Shown here in pieces: positions 36,507 to 45,966 of a stretch of DNA of 64,000 nt (its first letter is position 1; each line of letters starts with the position of its first letter). The notes beneath the pieces are model-generated. The model saw nothing but the letters and a program-made list of their open reading frames with translations, was not told where the DNA came from and ran no database searches. Both the position numbers and the translations under genes were made by a program. The DNA lies in the NCBI RefSeq assembly GCF_900113025.1, contig NZ_FONT01000006.1, positions 155,134 through 219,133 of the forward strand, read 5' to 3'. This DNA is from Alteribacillus iranensis (GTDB lineage: Bacteria; Bacillota; Bacilli; Bacillales; Marinococcaceae).

Positions 36507-36525
36507 GGGGCTTACAATCAGCCCC
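36507..36525. terminator. Short hairpin between ytpA and ytiB
   Basis: GGGGCT/AGCCCC lies between the convergent stop codons, without a T run. Confidence 0.4.
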
Positions 36526-36530
36526 CTATG

Positions 36531-37088
36531 TTATTCTTCCATATCAATAACGGTTAGTCTTCCCGTTTCCGGACAGATAGCGAGCCCGTGAACCGGCGTG
36601 TTTTTGGGCAGTAAAGGATGGCGTCTCACAATATCCACGCTGTTACGTATATTGTCCTCCACACTGTCAAAGCCTTTCAGCCAACTATCTATATCGATGC
36701 CTGTATACTTAGCGACTTCAATATTAGACATATCAAGGTCATGCGCTTTCGCTTTTTCTAAAATGGTCTTAGATTGAAGACCTGTCATCCCGCAGTCATA
36801 GTGTCCTATAATAGCAACTTCTTGTGCTTGTAGTTCGTATAAGGAAACGATAATACTTCTCATAATACTCCCAAATGGGTGTGAGATAACAGCTCCGGCG
36901 TTTTTAATGATCTTTGCGTCCCCATTGGATAAGTTTAATGCCCGAGGGAGAAGCTCCATTAATCTTGTATCCATACATGTAAGAATGACCAACTTTTTGT
37001 TGGGAAATTTGGTAGTTTGAAATTGCTCGTATTTCTTTTCTTCTACGAATGTTTTGTTATACTCTAAAATAGCATCCATCATGGACAT
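36531..37088 (-). CDS. ytiB: Beta-class carbonic anhydrase YtiB
   Basis: The 185-residue protein is a beta carbonic anhydrase: zinc ligands Cys38, His96 and Cys99, and the Asp40-Arg42 pair (CMDTR and GHYDCG). It interconverts CO2 and bicarbonate in the cytoplasm. AAGGCGGTG precedes ATG 37088. It is divergent from the leuS leader, separated by a strong leuS promoter. Confidence 0.93.
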   Translation of the reverse strand: MSMMDAILEYNKTFVEEKKYEQFQTTKFPNKKLVILTCMDTRLMELLPRALNLSNGDAKIIKNAGAVISHPFGSIMRSIIVSLYELQAQEVAIIGHYDCGMTGLQSKTILEKAKAHDLDMSNIEVAKYTGIDIDSWLKGFDSVEDNIRNSVDIVRRHPLLPKNTPVHGLAICPETGRLTVIDMEE

Positions 37089-37278
37089 TATTACACCGCC
37101 TTAAGAAAGTTGTCTTGCGTTCGTAGCGTAAACGTGCCTGTATGTTTATATTTCATGGATCTGTATCATTTGTCAAGTTGTTCACTCATACATTGAACGT
37201 ATGCTGAGCTGCCACGCCGTATAGCTGATAGTGTAAGGAACTTGACAGATAGCGAAAAAATTCATAAAATATCAGGTA

Positions 37279-37305
37279 TTGACAAGAAAATTGAGCGTAT
37301 ATAAA
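37279..37305 (+). promoter_or_regulatory. Promoter of leuS
   Basis: Perfect TTGACA (37279-37284) with TATAAA 15 bp (or TAAAAA 17 bp) downstream, just before the T-box. Confidence 0.75.
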
Positions 37306-37317
37306 AAGCGATAATAA

Positions 37318-37562
37318 AGGAGCAGTAGCGGTCAAGTCGGGGGAGACAGAGAGCTAGCGGGTGGTGAAAGCTAGACGAAGACGGCCTGTGAACTCACCTT
37401 TTAGTTGCAAAGAGGAATAAGGTTGAGCAGTACTTTTTGCCGTTAATCTGCGTTAAAGATACAAGAGCGGGTGTGCTGTGTGCGCACCAACCAGGGTGGT
37501 ACCGCGGGAACTTATGACCTCTCGTCCCTTATTTCATACAATAAGGGTCGGGAGGTTTTTTG
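37318..37562 (+). promoter_or_regulatory. T-box leader with leucine specifier
   Basis: The T-box sequence CAGGGTGGTACCGCGGG is at 37492-37508. Stem I includes GAGAGCTAGCGGGTGGTGAA, and the specifier bulge GAACTCACC carries the leucine codon CTC (37393-37395). A terminator (GACCTC with its complement and T run, 37516-37562) completes the switch. Uncharged tRNA-Leu should stabilise the antiterminator and let leuS be read. Confidence 0.95.
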
Positions 37563-37882
37563 TAAAAACTTTGAAAAAGTATTCTCGGCCTCCCTATTTA
37601 GAAGTCACCAGCTCGAAGTTGTTTCTATCCATCTAACGGCGATAAGCTGTATTGGCAGCTTCTAGCGCTTATTGCCAGCGAAAGCAGACGCTTTGCTCAT
37701 TTCTTAAATATACTTAGCACGTTGGAATGGATGAAGCAGCGGACAGTATGAATCGTTTCATGGAGTATTTCCATGAGTACATACCATATCTATTCTCTGA
37801 ATGGATAACGAAGTGACCTCACACATGAAAAAAGTTTTAGACACTGTTTCATTGTTTGTAAATAAGAAGGAGGCAAATTAAG
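37563..37882 (+). other. Long spacer between the leuS T-box terminator and leuS
   Basis: This 320-base stretch belongs to the leuS transcript. It contains a 29-codon ORF (37727-37816; MDEAADSMNRFMEYFHEY and 11 more residues) with only a weak TTGGA upstream, and a small hairpin CATGGA/TCCATG inside it. Nothing else is recognisable. Confidence 0.4.
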
Positions 37883-40303
37883 ATGGCATTTCCTCATAAA
37901 GAGATTGAAAAGAAGTGGCAGGACTATTGGGAAAAGAACAAAACATTCAAAACGAGTGACGAAGCTAGCGAAGGTCCAGACTTTTACGCTTTAGATATGT
38001 TCCCATACCCTTCAGGTGCTGGGCTTCATGTGGGACACCCGGAAGGATATACAGCAACGGATATCCTGTCTCGCATGAAAAGGATGCAAGGGTGGAATGT
38101 GCTGCATCCAATGGGGTGGGATGCTTTTGGACTACCTGCTGAACAGTTTGCACTAGATACTGGCAAGCACCCGAGAGAATTCACCCAGTCTAACATTGAA
38201 ACATTCAAGAAACAAATTAAATCGCTAGGTTTTTCTTATGACTGGGATCGAGAAATTAACACGACAGACCCTGATTACTATAAATGGACCCAATGGATTT
38301 TTATCCAGTTATATAATAAGGGACTGGCATATATGGACGAAGTGGCGGTTAATTGGTGCCCGGCACTCGGAACCGTATTAGCGAATGAAGAGGTAATCGA
38401 TGGAGTCAGTGAACGTGGCGGTCATCCGGTAGAACGTAGGCCTATGAAACAATGGATGCTGAAAATAACAGAGTATGCGGAGCGTCTTCTTGAAGATTTA
38501 GAAGAGCTCGATTGGCCGGAAAGTGTAAAGGATATGCAACGAAACTGGATAGGGCGTTCGGAAGGGGCTGACGTCGACTTTACCATTGACAGCTCCAGTG
38601 AAACATTTACCGTATTTACCACACGTCCAGACACTTTGTTTGGCGCCACCTACTGTGTGTTTGCTCCCGAGCATGAATTAGTAGATAAGATTGTAACACC
38701 AGAGCAAAAAGAAGAAGTGGAAGCTTACCAGAAGCAAGTAGCTACGAAAAGTGAACTGGAGCGAACAGAGCTTCAAAAAGAAAAAACAGGCGTGTTCACA
38801 GGGGCTTATGCTGTCAACCCAGTGAATGGAAAGAAGCTTCCTATCTGGATTGCTGATTACGTTCTCGTTAGTTATGGCAGTGGGGCTATTATGGCGGTTC
38901 CGGCCCATGATGAGCGTGACTACGAATTTGCACAAAAGTTTGAGCTTCCTATCGTAGAAGTCGTGGAAGGAGGAAACGTGCAGGAAGAAGCTTACACAGA
39001 AGACGGTCCGCACGTTAACTCCGACTTTCTCAATGGTCTTCACACTGAAGAAGCAATAACGAAAATGATTGATTGGCTAGAGAGCGAAGGGAAAGGCAAA
39101 AAACAAATTACTTACCGTCTTCGCGATTGGCTATTCAGCCGCCAGCGTTATTGGGGAGAACCAATCCCGGTGATACACTGGGAAGATGGGACAATGACAA
39201 CAGTGTCTGAGGAAGAATTACCTCTTGAGCTGCCTGATATGGATGAAATTAAGCCTTCTGGTACAGGAGAGTCTCCATTAGCTAACGCACAAGATTGGCT
39301 TGAAGTGACTGATCCGAAAACAGGCAAGAAGGGACGCAGAGAAACAAATACAATGCCTCAATGGGCGGGCAGCTGTTGGTATTATTTACGATTTATAGAT
39401 CCGAATAACACGGAGAAACTGGCAGATGAGGAAAAGCTCAACCGCTGGCTGCCTGTTGATATTTATATAGGTGGAGCGGAGCACGCGGTCTTGCATTTAC
39501 TCTACGCCCGTTTTTGGCATAAAGTCCTGTACGATCTTGGAGTAGTACCAACGAAGGAACCGTTTCAGCGTTTGTACAACCAAGGAATGATCCTTGGGGA
39601 AAATAATGAGAAAATGAGTAAATCCAAAGGGAATGTTGTCAATCCAGATGACATTATTAACACACATGGAGCGGATACTCTTCGTTTATATGAAATGTTC
39701 ATGGGGCCTTTAGATGCCTCTGTAGCTTGGTCAGAGAACGGATTAGATGGTGCACGACGTTTTCTTGATCGTGTTTGGCGTCTTTTTACAGATGATGAGG
39801 GTAAACTGAGCGAAGGTATCCAGGAAGCAGAGGGCAGTGATAGCTTTGCACGTACGTATCATCAGACAGTACAAAAAGTCACAGATGATTATACCAACTT
39901 GCGTTTTAACACTGCTATTAGTCAACTTATGGTGTTTGTCAATGAGGCGTACAAACAAGAAGTACTTCCAAAGAAGTTTATGGAAGGATTCATTAAGCTT
40001 CTTTCACCAATTGCTCCTCATCTTGGTGAAGAGATATGGGAGATGCTCGGTCATCATGAAACTATATCTTATCAGGAATGGCCAATGTATGATGAAAGCA
40101 TGCTTGTAGAGGATAATATTGAAATTGTTTTACAGGTAAATGGAAAAGTACGAGCGAAAGCAGTAGTGCCAAAAGATGCAGATAAAGATCAGTTGGAAGT
40201 ATTGGCGAAAGAAAATGAAAAAGTCCAAGAACATATAGAAGGGAAAACGATCCGTAAAGTTATTGCTGTTCCCGGTAAGCTCGTTAATATTGTGGCTACT
40301 TGA
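37883..40303 (+). CDS. leuS: Leucyl-tRNA synthetase
   Basis: The 806-residue class I synthetase charges tRNA-Leu. It has the HIGH-type motif in [16 protein letters not shown] near residue 40, the editing domain with [12 protein letters not shown], and the catalytic-loop motif [13 protein letters not shown] near residue 575. Full length for Bacillus. AAGAAGGAGG precedes ATG 37883. It is controlled by the leucine T-box upstream. Confidence 0.98.
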   Translation: MAFPHKEIEKKWQDYWEKNKTFKTSDEASEGPDFYALDMFPYPSGAGLHVGHPEGYTATDILSRMKRMQGWNVLHPMGWDAFGLPAEQFALDTGKHPREFTQSNIETFKKQIKSLGFSYDWDREINTTDPDYYKWTQWIFIQLYNKGLAYMDEVAVNWCPALGTVLANEEVIDGVSERGGHPVERRPMKQWMLKITEYAERLLEDLEELDWPESVKDMQRNWIGRSEGADVDFTIDSSSETFTVFTTRPDTLFGATYCVFAPEHELVDKIVTPEQKEEVEAYQKQVATKSELERTELQKEKTGVFTGAYAVNPVNGKKLPIWIADYVLVSYGSGAIMAVPAHDERDYEFAQKFELPIVEVVEGGNVQEEAYTEDGPHVNSDFLNGLHTEEAITKMIDWLESEGKGKKQITYRLRDWLFSRQRYWGEPIPVIHWEDGTMTTVSEEELPLELPDMDEIKPSGTGESPLANAQDWLEVTDPKTGKKGRRETNTMPQWAGSCWYYLRFIDPNNTEKLADEEKLNRWLPVDIYIGGAEHAVLHLLYARFWHKVLYDLGVVPTKEPFQRLYNQGMILGENNEKMSKSKGNVVNPDDIINTHGADTLRLYEMFMGPLDASVAWSENGLDGARRFLDRVWRLFTDDEGKLSEGIQEAEGSDSFARTYHQTVQKVTDDYTNLRFNTAISQLMVFVNEAYKQEVLPKKFMEGFIKLLSPIAPHLGEEIWEMLGHHETISYQEWPMYDESMLVEDNIEIVLQVNGKVRAKAVVPKDADKDQLEVLAKENEKVQEHIEGKTIRKVIAVPGKLVNIVAT

Positions 40304-40390
40304 TGCAGTCATAGTTTTCCTGACACTAAGCTGTTAGGTAAACAAAGTACAAAGAAGAGAGTAGATATATCCATTAAGAAATACCTAACT

Positions 40391-40417
40391 ATTCCTGCGG
40401 CACACTGCCGCAGGAAT
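40391..40417 (+). terminator. Hairpin after leuS
   Basis: A perfect 12-bp stem, ATTCCTGCGGCA/TGCCGCAGGAAT, with a three-base loop; the tail lacks a T run. Confidence 0.65.
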
Positions 40418-40700
40418 ATCTCTATAGAAACGTCGATATTGAAGTCGCAAGTAGGCAATAGCTACAGCGATACTCGTGTCTGATGTGGAGGAGGAGGGTA
40501 TTTCTTTTTTTTTGGAAAATAGCATAATAAATATAGTATTAATTTTTTTGGAGAAGCCTCGTCACCTCTATCGGTTTGAAAGGGTTTCCGTTCATACACG
40601 ACAAAGTTGCCTCGGCGCTTCCTAGACATTTGTCAGGAACAGGAAGCTTGCGTTTTATTTACTCAGTACGAAAGGATGTCCACGTGCGAACATGTGTATT
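40418..40700 (+). other. Convergent leuS-ytfP intergenic DNA
   Basis: No gene is supported. A very AT-rich tract (40500-40550, runs of T plus TAATAAATATAGTATTAA) lies about 150 bp from the DnaA-box cluster. Confidence 0.5.
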
Positions 40701-40836
40701 TGTGCATAAAATTGTGGATAACTCTATTTTTTGTGAATATCATTGTTAATAACCATAGTGGTTACCCACACTATGAATAAAATGTCGAATTTTAGGGAGT
40801 TTGTGTTGAGGAAAAGTTCCTAACATTTTATCCACA
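40701..40836. promoter_or_regulatory. Cluster of DnaA boxes
   Basis: Three sites match the DnaA-box consensus TTATNCACA exactly: TTATGCACA at 40701-40709 (minus), TTATCCACA at 40713-40721 (minus) and TTATCCACA at 40828-40836 (plus). Near matches with one change are ATATTCACA at 40732-40740 (minus) and TTACCCACA at 40762-40770 (plus). A 7-bp inverted repeat CATAGTG/CACTATG surrounds the last. The cluster lies between two convergent 3' ends, so it is not placed to control a promoter. Confidence 0.75.
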
Positions 40837-40848
40837 GGTTGTGGGTAT

Positions 40849-42117
40849 TTATTTATCATTTAAATAATCAGCAGCAGCTTTTCCAGCTGTGTAACCTGTG
40901 GAGAAGGCACATGTTATATTAAATCCACCAGTGTAGGCGTGGATATCTAATATTTCTCCACAGAAAAATAACCCTTGCTTAAACTTAGATTCCATTCGCT
41001 TCGGATGAATTTCTTTTATGGACACCCCGCCTCCTGTTACAAAAGCTTTCTCTAAAGAGAGGGTTCCATTCGCCATAAATCGAAAATCAGTCAAGTGCTG
41101 AGCCAGCCTACGCAAAGAGTCATTAGAGATATCTCGTAATGGTTGATTGAATGGAATCCCTGATTTCTCTAGGAAAAATAGAAGAAGACGTTCTGCTACT
41201 AGGCTTTTGAATCCGTTTTTGCTTGTTTTCGCCCCGTCTTTTTTCTTTATGTGGACAAGTTGTTGAAACATTTCTTCTTCGTTTGTATCTGGGAACGTAT
41301 TTAATCCTAATTGAACTTCTTTCTCTTTTGATTTTTTCAATTGCTTTACTACAAATTGACTGCAGCGTAATACGATAGGTCCAGAGACGCCAAAATGAGT
41401 AAATACTAAACCACCACGATGGCTGACGACCTGTTTCCTCTTTTTTTGATACACACTAAGCTCAGCATCACCAAGAGAAAGCCCTTGCAAGCGTTTATCT
41501 TTAATGAACGGTTCTTCTGAGGTAATAGGAACCTCTGTAGGGTACAAGTCTGTTATTGTGTGACCGGCTGATTCCGCCCAAGGATAGCCATCTCCGGTGC
41601 TCCCAGTGTGAGGAACCGATTTACCACCGGTTGCGACGATAACTGATTTAGCATGTATATGTGATCCGTCTTCTAACGAGATTCCAGTAACCTTATCTTT
41701 CTCATACAGTAAATGAGACACTCTTGTCTCCAGAAGAGTCTTTACGTTCAGGTCTTTTATTTTTTGTAAAAGAGTGTGGACAACTGTAATGGCTTTATCG
41801 TTTACGGGAAACATGCGGCCCATATCTTCTTCTTTAAGCGGAATACCTAATCCCTCGAAGAAGGAAATAATATCTTCATTATTAAAGATAGAGAAGGGGC
41901 TATACATGAACTTTCCATTGCCAGGTATATGTTCAATCAATTCTTTCTGGTCCATCCGGTTGGTGACATTACAACGGCCTCCTCCAGAGATGGCCAGTTT
42001 ACGGCCCAACTTCTTCCCTTTTTCTACTAAAAGAACCTTTGAACCATGTTCGGCAGCTCCAACTGCTGCCATCAGTCCAGATGGCCCGCCGCCAATAATA
42101 ATTGTATCGTAGTTCAT
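40849..42117 (-). CDS. ytfP: HI0933-family flavoprotein YtfP
   Basis: The 422-residue protein is a NAD(P)/FAD-dependent oxidoreductase of the HI0933 (BaiN-like) family. It has DTIIIGGGPSGLMAA for FAD, the family marker ISGGGRCNVTN, and a C-terminal TGGFNITCAFSTGY segment. The physiological substrate is unknown. The start ATG 42117 has AGGTAAACGGT upstream, a weak ribosome site. The gene is convergent with leuS. Confidence 0.88.
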   Translation of the reverse strand: MNYDTIIIGGGPSGLMAAVGAAEHGSKVLLVEKGKKLGRKLAISGGGRCNVTNRMDQKELIEHIPGNGKFMYSPFSIFNNEDIISFFEGLGIPLKEEDMGRMFPVNDKAITVVHTLLQKIKDLNVKTLLETRVSHLLYEKDKVTGISLEDGSHIHAKSVIVATGGKSVPHTGSTGDGYPWAESAGHTITDLYPTEVPITSEEPFIKDKRLQGLSLGDAELSVYQKKRKQVVSHRGGLVFTHFGVSGPIVLRCSQFVVKQLKKSKEKEVQLGLNTFPDTNEEEMFQQLVHIKKKDGAKTSKNGFKSLVAERLLLFFLEKSGIPFNQPLRDISNDSLRRLAQHLTDFRFMANGTLSLEKAFVTGGGVSIKEIHPKRMESKFKQGLFFCGEILDIHAYTGGFNITCAFSTGYTAGKAAADYLNDK

Positions 42118-42239
42118 ACCGTTTACCTGCCTAACTGAAATGTAATAGAATGATGTTTATTTTTCCCGCAAAAGGAGAAAGCAAACATAATGTAATGATA
42201 CACTAAACATATCAATACTCACACGTTGGAGGAATGAAA

Positions 42240-42662
42240 ATGATAAAAGAAAGAACGATTCACACAGGACAACGAGATGAGATGATAGAAATTACACATA
42301 TAGTAAACGAATATTTAAGAGAAACATCCTTTAATAATGGTCTAGTTATTGTGTATTGTCCCCACACGACGGCAGGTATAACGGTAAATGAAAATGCGGA
42401 TCCAGACGTGAAACGCGACATGCTAATGAGGTTGGATGAAGTATACCCTTGGGATCATTCTCAATATAGACATGCGGAAGGAAATTCAGCGGCTCATTTA
42501 AAAGCAAGTACAGTAGGGACCCAACAAACTTTGATCGTAAAGCAAGGGCGATTGCAGCTTGGTAAGTGGCAGGGAATTTATTTTTGTGAATTCGATGGTC
42601 CAAGAACACGCTCTGTATTAATAAATGGATTACAGGATGAAAATAACAACGGCTCGGTTTAG
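42240..42662 (+). CDS. YjbQ/UPF0047-family protein
   Basis: The 140-residue protein has the family motif [16 protein letters not shown] and the second conserved part [15 protein letters not shown]. Members have been linked to thiamine phosphate synthase side activity; the true role is uncertain. Bacillus subtilis YugU is the closest name I know. TTGGAGGA lies eight bases before ATG 42240; the ATG at 42234 is too close to it. Confidence 0.85.
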   Translation: MIKERTIHTGQRDEMIEITHIVNEYLRETSFNNGLVIVYCPHTTAGITVNENADPDVKRDMLMRLDEVYPWDHSQYRHAEGNSAAHLKASTVGTQQTLIVKQGRLQLGKWQGIYFCEFDGPRTRSVLINGLQDENNNGSV

Positions 42663-42780
42663 AGGGTAGGAATACGATTTATATGAAAGGTATGGTAAAA
42701 TTTTTGGGGATGTAAGTAGAAGAATGTAAGAATGTTTTCTGCGTTGGCAGATTACATTTTGTCTTATTGGAGATGAAATA

Positions 42781-44400
42781 ATGTCAGATTCGAAATTCTT
42801 GCGTGGGACGATGATTTTGTCACTTGCGACGTTCATGTCAAAATTTCTTGGCATGATTTATATTTTTCCGTTTGCAGCTATGGTCGGACAACAAGGGCTT
42901 GCATTGTATCAATATGGGTATACTCCTTATACCATTCTTTTAAGTTTAGCTACGCTAGGTGTCCCGATGGCTGTATCAAAGTTCGTATCTAAATATAATG
43001 CGTTAGGTGATTACAGAACGGGGCAGAGGTTGTTTCGTTCGGGAATTATATTTATGACGCTGACTGGATTTGCAGCGTTTCTCGTATTGTTTTTTGCAGC
43101 TCCCATTATTTCTGATTGGGTGATATCGAATCCCGATGACATTCAGGGGAATGAGCGGGGAGATGTTGTCTTCACCATACGTATGGTTAGTGTTGCTTTA
43201 ATACTTATACCGGCAATGTCCGTTATACGGGGTTACTTTCAGGGATTTCGGTCAATGGGGCCTACCGCTGTCTCTCAAGTAATTGAGCAAGTGGTACGAA
43301 TTATTTTTATTCTTTCTGTAGCGTATGCTGTTTTATACATATGGAATGGTGACTTAGGAACGGCTATTGGCTTTGCAACGTTTGGGGCTTTTATTGGTGG
43401 TTTGGGAGCATTAGTAGTTTTAGCAGTATATTGGAAAAAAAGAAAGGGCTTTATTCAAAAACAAGTTGAGAACAGTGTTGAAACGGAGCCCATACCTCTG
43501 ACTAAGATGTATAAAGAATTAATATCTTACGCTCTGCCGCTTTCCTTTGTCGGACTGGCTATCCCTTTATTTCAATTAGTAGATATGTTCACATTTAACA
43601 ATGCGCTAATTGCTTCGGGAGGTTTTAGCCAAGGAGAGGCAGAAACTGCATATGGAGCATTTGCTGGATCATCTCATAAATTGATATTAATACCAGTTGC
43701 TATCGCAACGGCCATGTCTGTTACGTTAATTCCAACGATTACAGAGTCCTTCACGAATAAGAATACAAAATTATTACAACAACAGATTACGCAGACATAT
43801 CAAGTTATTTTGTTTTTATCGATCCCGGCAGCAGCAGGTTTAAGCGTATTGTCTTACCCTACATTCGCAGTATTATTTGGATTTGAAGATATGGAAGTAG
43901 GAGGGTATATTTTACGTTATTACGCACCGGTTGCTGTGTTATTTTCTCTATTTTCAGTGACAGGAGCAGTATTACAAGGTATAAATCGTCAGCGTTATGC
44001 CGTTGTATCTCTTGTAGCAGGTTTGATAATTAAAGTGATCAGCGCATATCCGTTGATTTATATTGGAGGGCCAGCGGGTGCGAGTTTTAGCACGTTGTTA
44101 GGCTTCGGTGTTGCAGTAATATTCAATATGTGGGCTATTGGAAAATTTACCGATTTTGAGTATAAAAACGTAGGAAAACACTTTTTATTCATATCTTTGT
44201 TTACTGTCATCATGTCAGCCGCTGTCCTTCTGGTTAAGGAAGGGGCAGTTACTATGTTTCCTCTTCAGTCATGGGGAAATGCCTTCCTTGTGGAGTTGTT
44301 TAGTGTGGTAACAGGAGCTGGGCTATACTTTATACTTAGTGTGAAAAGTGGCTTAGCAGGAAAAGTATTAGGTGACCGATTTACTATCCTGAAAAAGTGA
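42781..44400 (+). CDS. murJ: Lipid II flippase MurJ (YtgP), MOP superfamily
   Basis: The 539-residue membrane protein has about 14 helices and belongs to the MOP exporter superfamily. It has the YtgP-type N-terminus RGTMILSLATFMSKFLGMIY and the GVPMAVSKFVSKYNA segment. YtgP is one of the two lipid II flippases of Bacillus subtilis, moving the peptidoglycan precursor to the outer face of the membrane. TTGGAGATG supplies the ribosome site. A SEDS polymerase-type gene follows in the same direction. Confidence 0.87.
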   Translation: MSDSKFLRGTMILSLATFMSKFLGMIYIFPFAAMVGQQGLALYQYGYTPYTILLSLATLGVPMAVSKFVSKYNALGDYRTGQRLFRSGIIFMTLTGFAAFLVLFFAAPIISDWVISNPDDIQGNERGDVVFTIRMVSVALILIPAMSVIRGYFQGFRSMGPTAVSQVIEQVVRIIFILSVAYAVLYIWNGDLGTAIGFATFGAFIGGLGALVVLAVYWKKRKGFIQKQVENSVETEPIPLTKMYKELISYALPLSFVGLAIPLFQLVDMFTFNNALIASGGFSQGEAETAYGAFAGSSHKLILIPVAIATAMSVTLIPTITESFTNKNTKLLQQQITQTYQVILFLSIPAAAGLSVLSYPTFAVLFGFEDMEVGGYILRYYAPVAVLFSLFSVTGAVLQGINRQRYAVVSLVAGLIIKVISAYPLIYIGGPAGASFSTLLGFGVAVIFNMWAIGKFTDFEYKNVGKHFLFISLFTVIMSAAVLLVKEGAVTMFPLQSWGNAFLVELFSVVTGAGLYFILSVKSGLAGKVLGDRFTILKK

Positions 44401-44548
44401 GAACTCGAAAGAGCTTTATATTAGCGAAAAAGACTCTTTTTTATGAAAGAGCCTTAATGGTATAATGTAACAACAATTTTGCTGATCGTTTCATATTCGA
44501 TATGGGGACGGAATGATAAGGGCGTCAAGCAGAAAGCCGGGAGGAACA

Positions 44549-45688
44549 ATGTTAAAAAGAATGTATAGAGATTATGATTGGTGGCTTATTTCAGCAGCGG
44601 TGCTACTAAGTATATTCGGTGTCATCATGATTTATAGTGCCAGTTTTCCGCTTGCTATTGATTTGTATGGGGATCCTTCTCACTTCTTTGTGAGACAGCT
44701 CATTTGGTTAGCGGTCGGCCTCTGTCTTTTGATGTTCTTTATGCATTTTCGGTATCGTTTTTTAAAAAAATTATCGCCGTTTTTAATTATAGGGTCTATG
44801 CTATTACTTCTTCTTGTCATATTTATTGGTCGGGAAGTGAATGGAGCGACAAGTTGGTTTGCTATTGGCCCATTCAGTGTTCAACCGGCTGAATTTGTGA
44901 AGCTCGCTGTGATCGTTTACTTGGCGCAAGTATACTCGAAAAAACAACAGTATATTAATAAATTTATTAGCGGCGTTATCCCGCCACTCGTTGTCGTGGT
45001 CTTCATTTTTTCATTAATTATGCTGCAACCGGACCTTGGTACCGCGGCATCTATTCTGATGACGGCGGGTATCATTGTTTTTTTATCCGGTGCGAGATGG
45101 AGGCATCTAGCTGTATTAGTTACGTTATCAGCCGGAGTTATCGCTTATTTTGCGATAAGTGAACCATACCGTATTCAACGTTTAACCGCTTTTCGCGATC
45201 CCTTTGAGATGGCAGAAACAATGAGTGGAAGCGGATATCAGTTGATTCAAGCATACATTGCAATTGCCCACGGTGGGTTAACGGGCACAGGCTTAGGACA
45301 GAGTGTGCAGAAGATGCATTTTTTGCCAGAGCCTCATACTGACTTTATATTAGCGGTGGTTGCAGAAGAGTTAGGAATACTAGGGATTTTGTTCGTGTTG
45401 GTCTGTTTGTTAACTATCGCTTGGCGCGGTATACTAATTGGGGTGAGAAACAAAACTACATTTGGTACACTTCTCTCTTTCGGGATCGTTTTTCAGATCG
45501 TTTCTCAAGCGCTGGTGAATGCGTGGGCTGCCACTGGTTTGATGCCGATAACAGGACTCCCTTTCCCATTCCTTAGTTACGGAGGATCATCATTGCTCGT
45601 ATCATTTTCTGCTATTGGGATACTAGCAAGTATCTCTAAAGAAAACAGTAAAGAGAAACGAAAAAGTGAAGATTCACAAGCAGCATGA
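44549..45688 (+). CDS. SEDS-family cell wall glycosyltransferase (FtsW/SpoVE/RodA type)
   Basis: The 379-residue membrane protein has about ten helices. It carries the SEDS signatures GATSWFAIGPFSVQPAEFVK, MLQPDLGT, LPEPHTDFILAVVAEELG and FPFLSYGGSS. SEDS proteins polymerise lipid II with a partner class B PBP. FtsW, SpoVE and RodA cannot be separated by eye. I chose ATG 44549 behind GGGAGGA; the frame is open from 44513. An extended -10 (TGGTATAAT, about 44458) suggests its own promoter. Confidence 0.88.
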   Translation: MLKRMYRDYDWWLISAAVLLSIFGVIMIYSASFPLAIDLYGDPSHFFVRQLIWLAVGLCLLMFFMHFRYRFLKKLSPFLIIGSMLLLLLVIFIGREVNGATSWFAIGPFSVQPAEFVKLAVIVYLAQVYSKKQQYINKFISGVIPPLVVVVFIFSLIMLQPDLGTAASILMTAGIIVFLSGARWRHLAVLVTLSAGVIAYFAISEPYRIQRLTAFRDPFEMAETMSGSGYQLIQAYIAIAHGGLTGTGLGQSVQKMHFLPEPHTDFILAVVAEELGILGILFVLVCLLTIAWRGILIGVRNKTTFGTLLSFGIVFQIVSQALVNAWAATGLMPITGLPFPFLSYGGSSLLVSFSAIGILASISKENSKEKRKSEDSQAA

Positions 45689-45742
45689 TTAAAGAGGACT
45701 CCTACTAACTTGAATTAAACTAGAACATATACCAGAGAAGAG

Positions 45743-45811
45743 GCACTTTCTAAAAGAAGAACTCCTTACAAAGCGCGAGCACGGGAAGTTCTCCTGTTTA
45801 GAAGTGTCTTT
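45743..45811 (+). terminator. Terminator-like long hairpin after the SEDS gene
   Basis: GGCACTTTCTAAA pairs with TTTAGAAGTGTC (one bulge) around an inner AGAACT/AGTTCT stem, followed by TCTTTGCTT. Confidence 0.6.
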
Positions 45812-45966
45812 GCTTATGAGTAGAAAATAGAAGAATGGATCTGAAAGGAAAGTGCTAGTACTTCAAAGATAATGATTAAGATAGTTAACGATATTTTGAG
45901 AAGGAAGCTGTAGTTTGGACACATAATATTATGTTGGCTTTTTAATAAAGGAGAAGGAGCGAAAGA

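Noticed and set aside
38678..39043. 121-codon antisense frame inside leuS
   Set aside because: Overlaps the conserved editing domain of leuS; no ribosome site or family resemblance.
40500..40836. AT-rich tract plus DnaA boxes as the chromosomal replication origin
   Set aside because: No dnaA, dnaN or other origin genes are near, and the neighbouring genes belong to a region far from oriC in Bacillus; a secondary DnaA-box cluster fits better.
44400..44460. Terminator between murJ and the SEDS gene
   Set aside because: AAAGAG/CTCTTT segments are present but the pairing is weak and offers several poor alternatives, so no feature was called.
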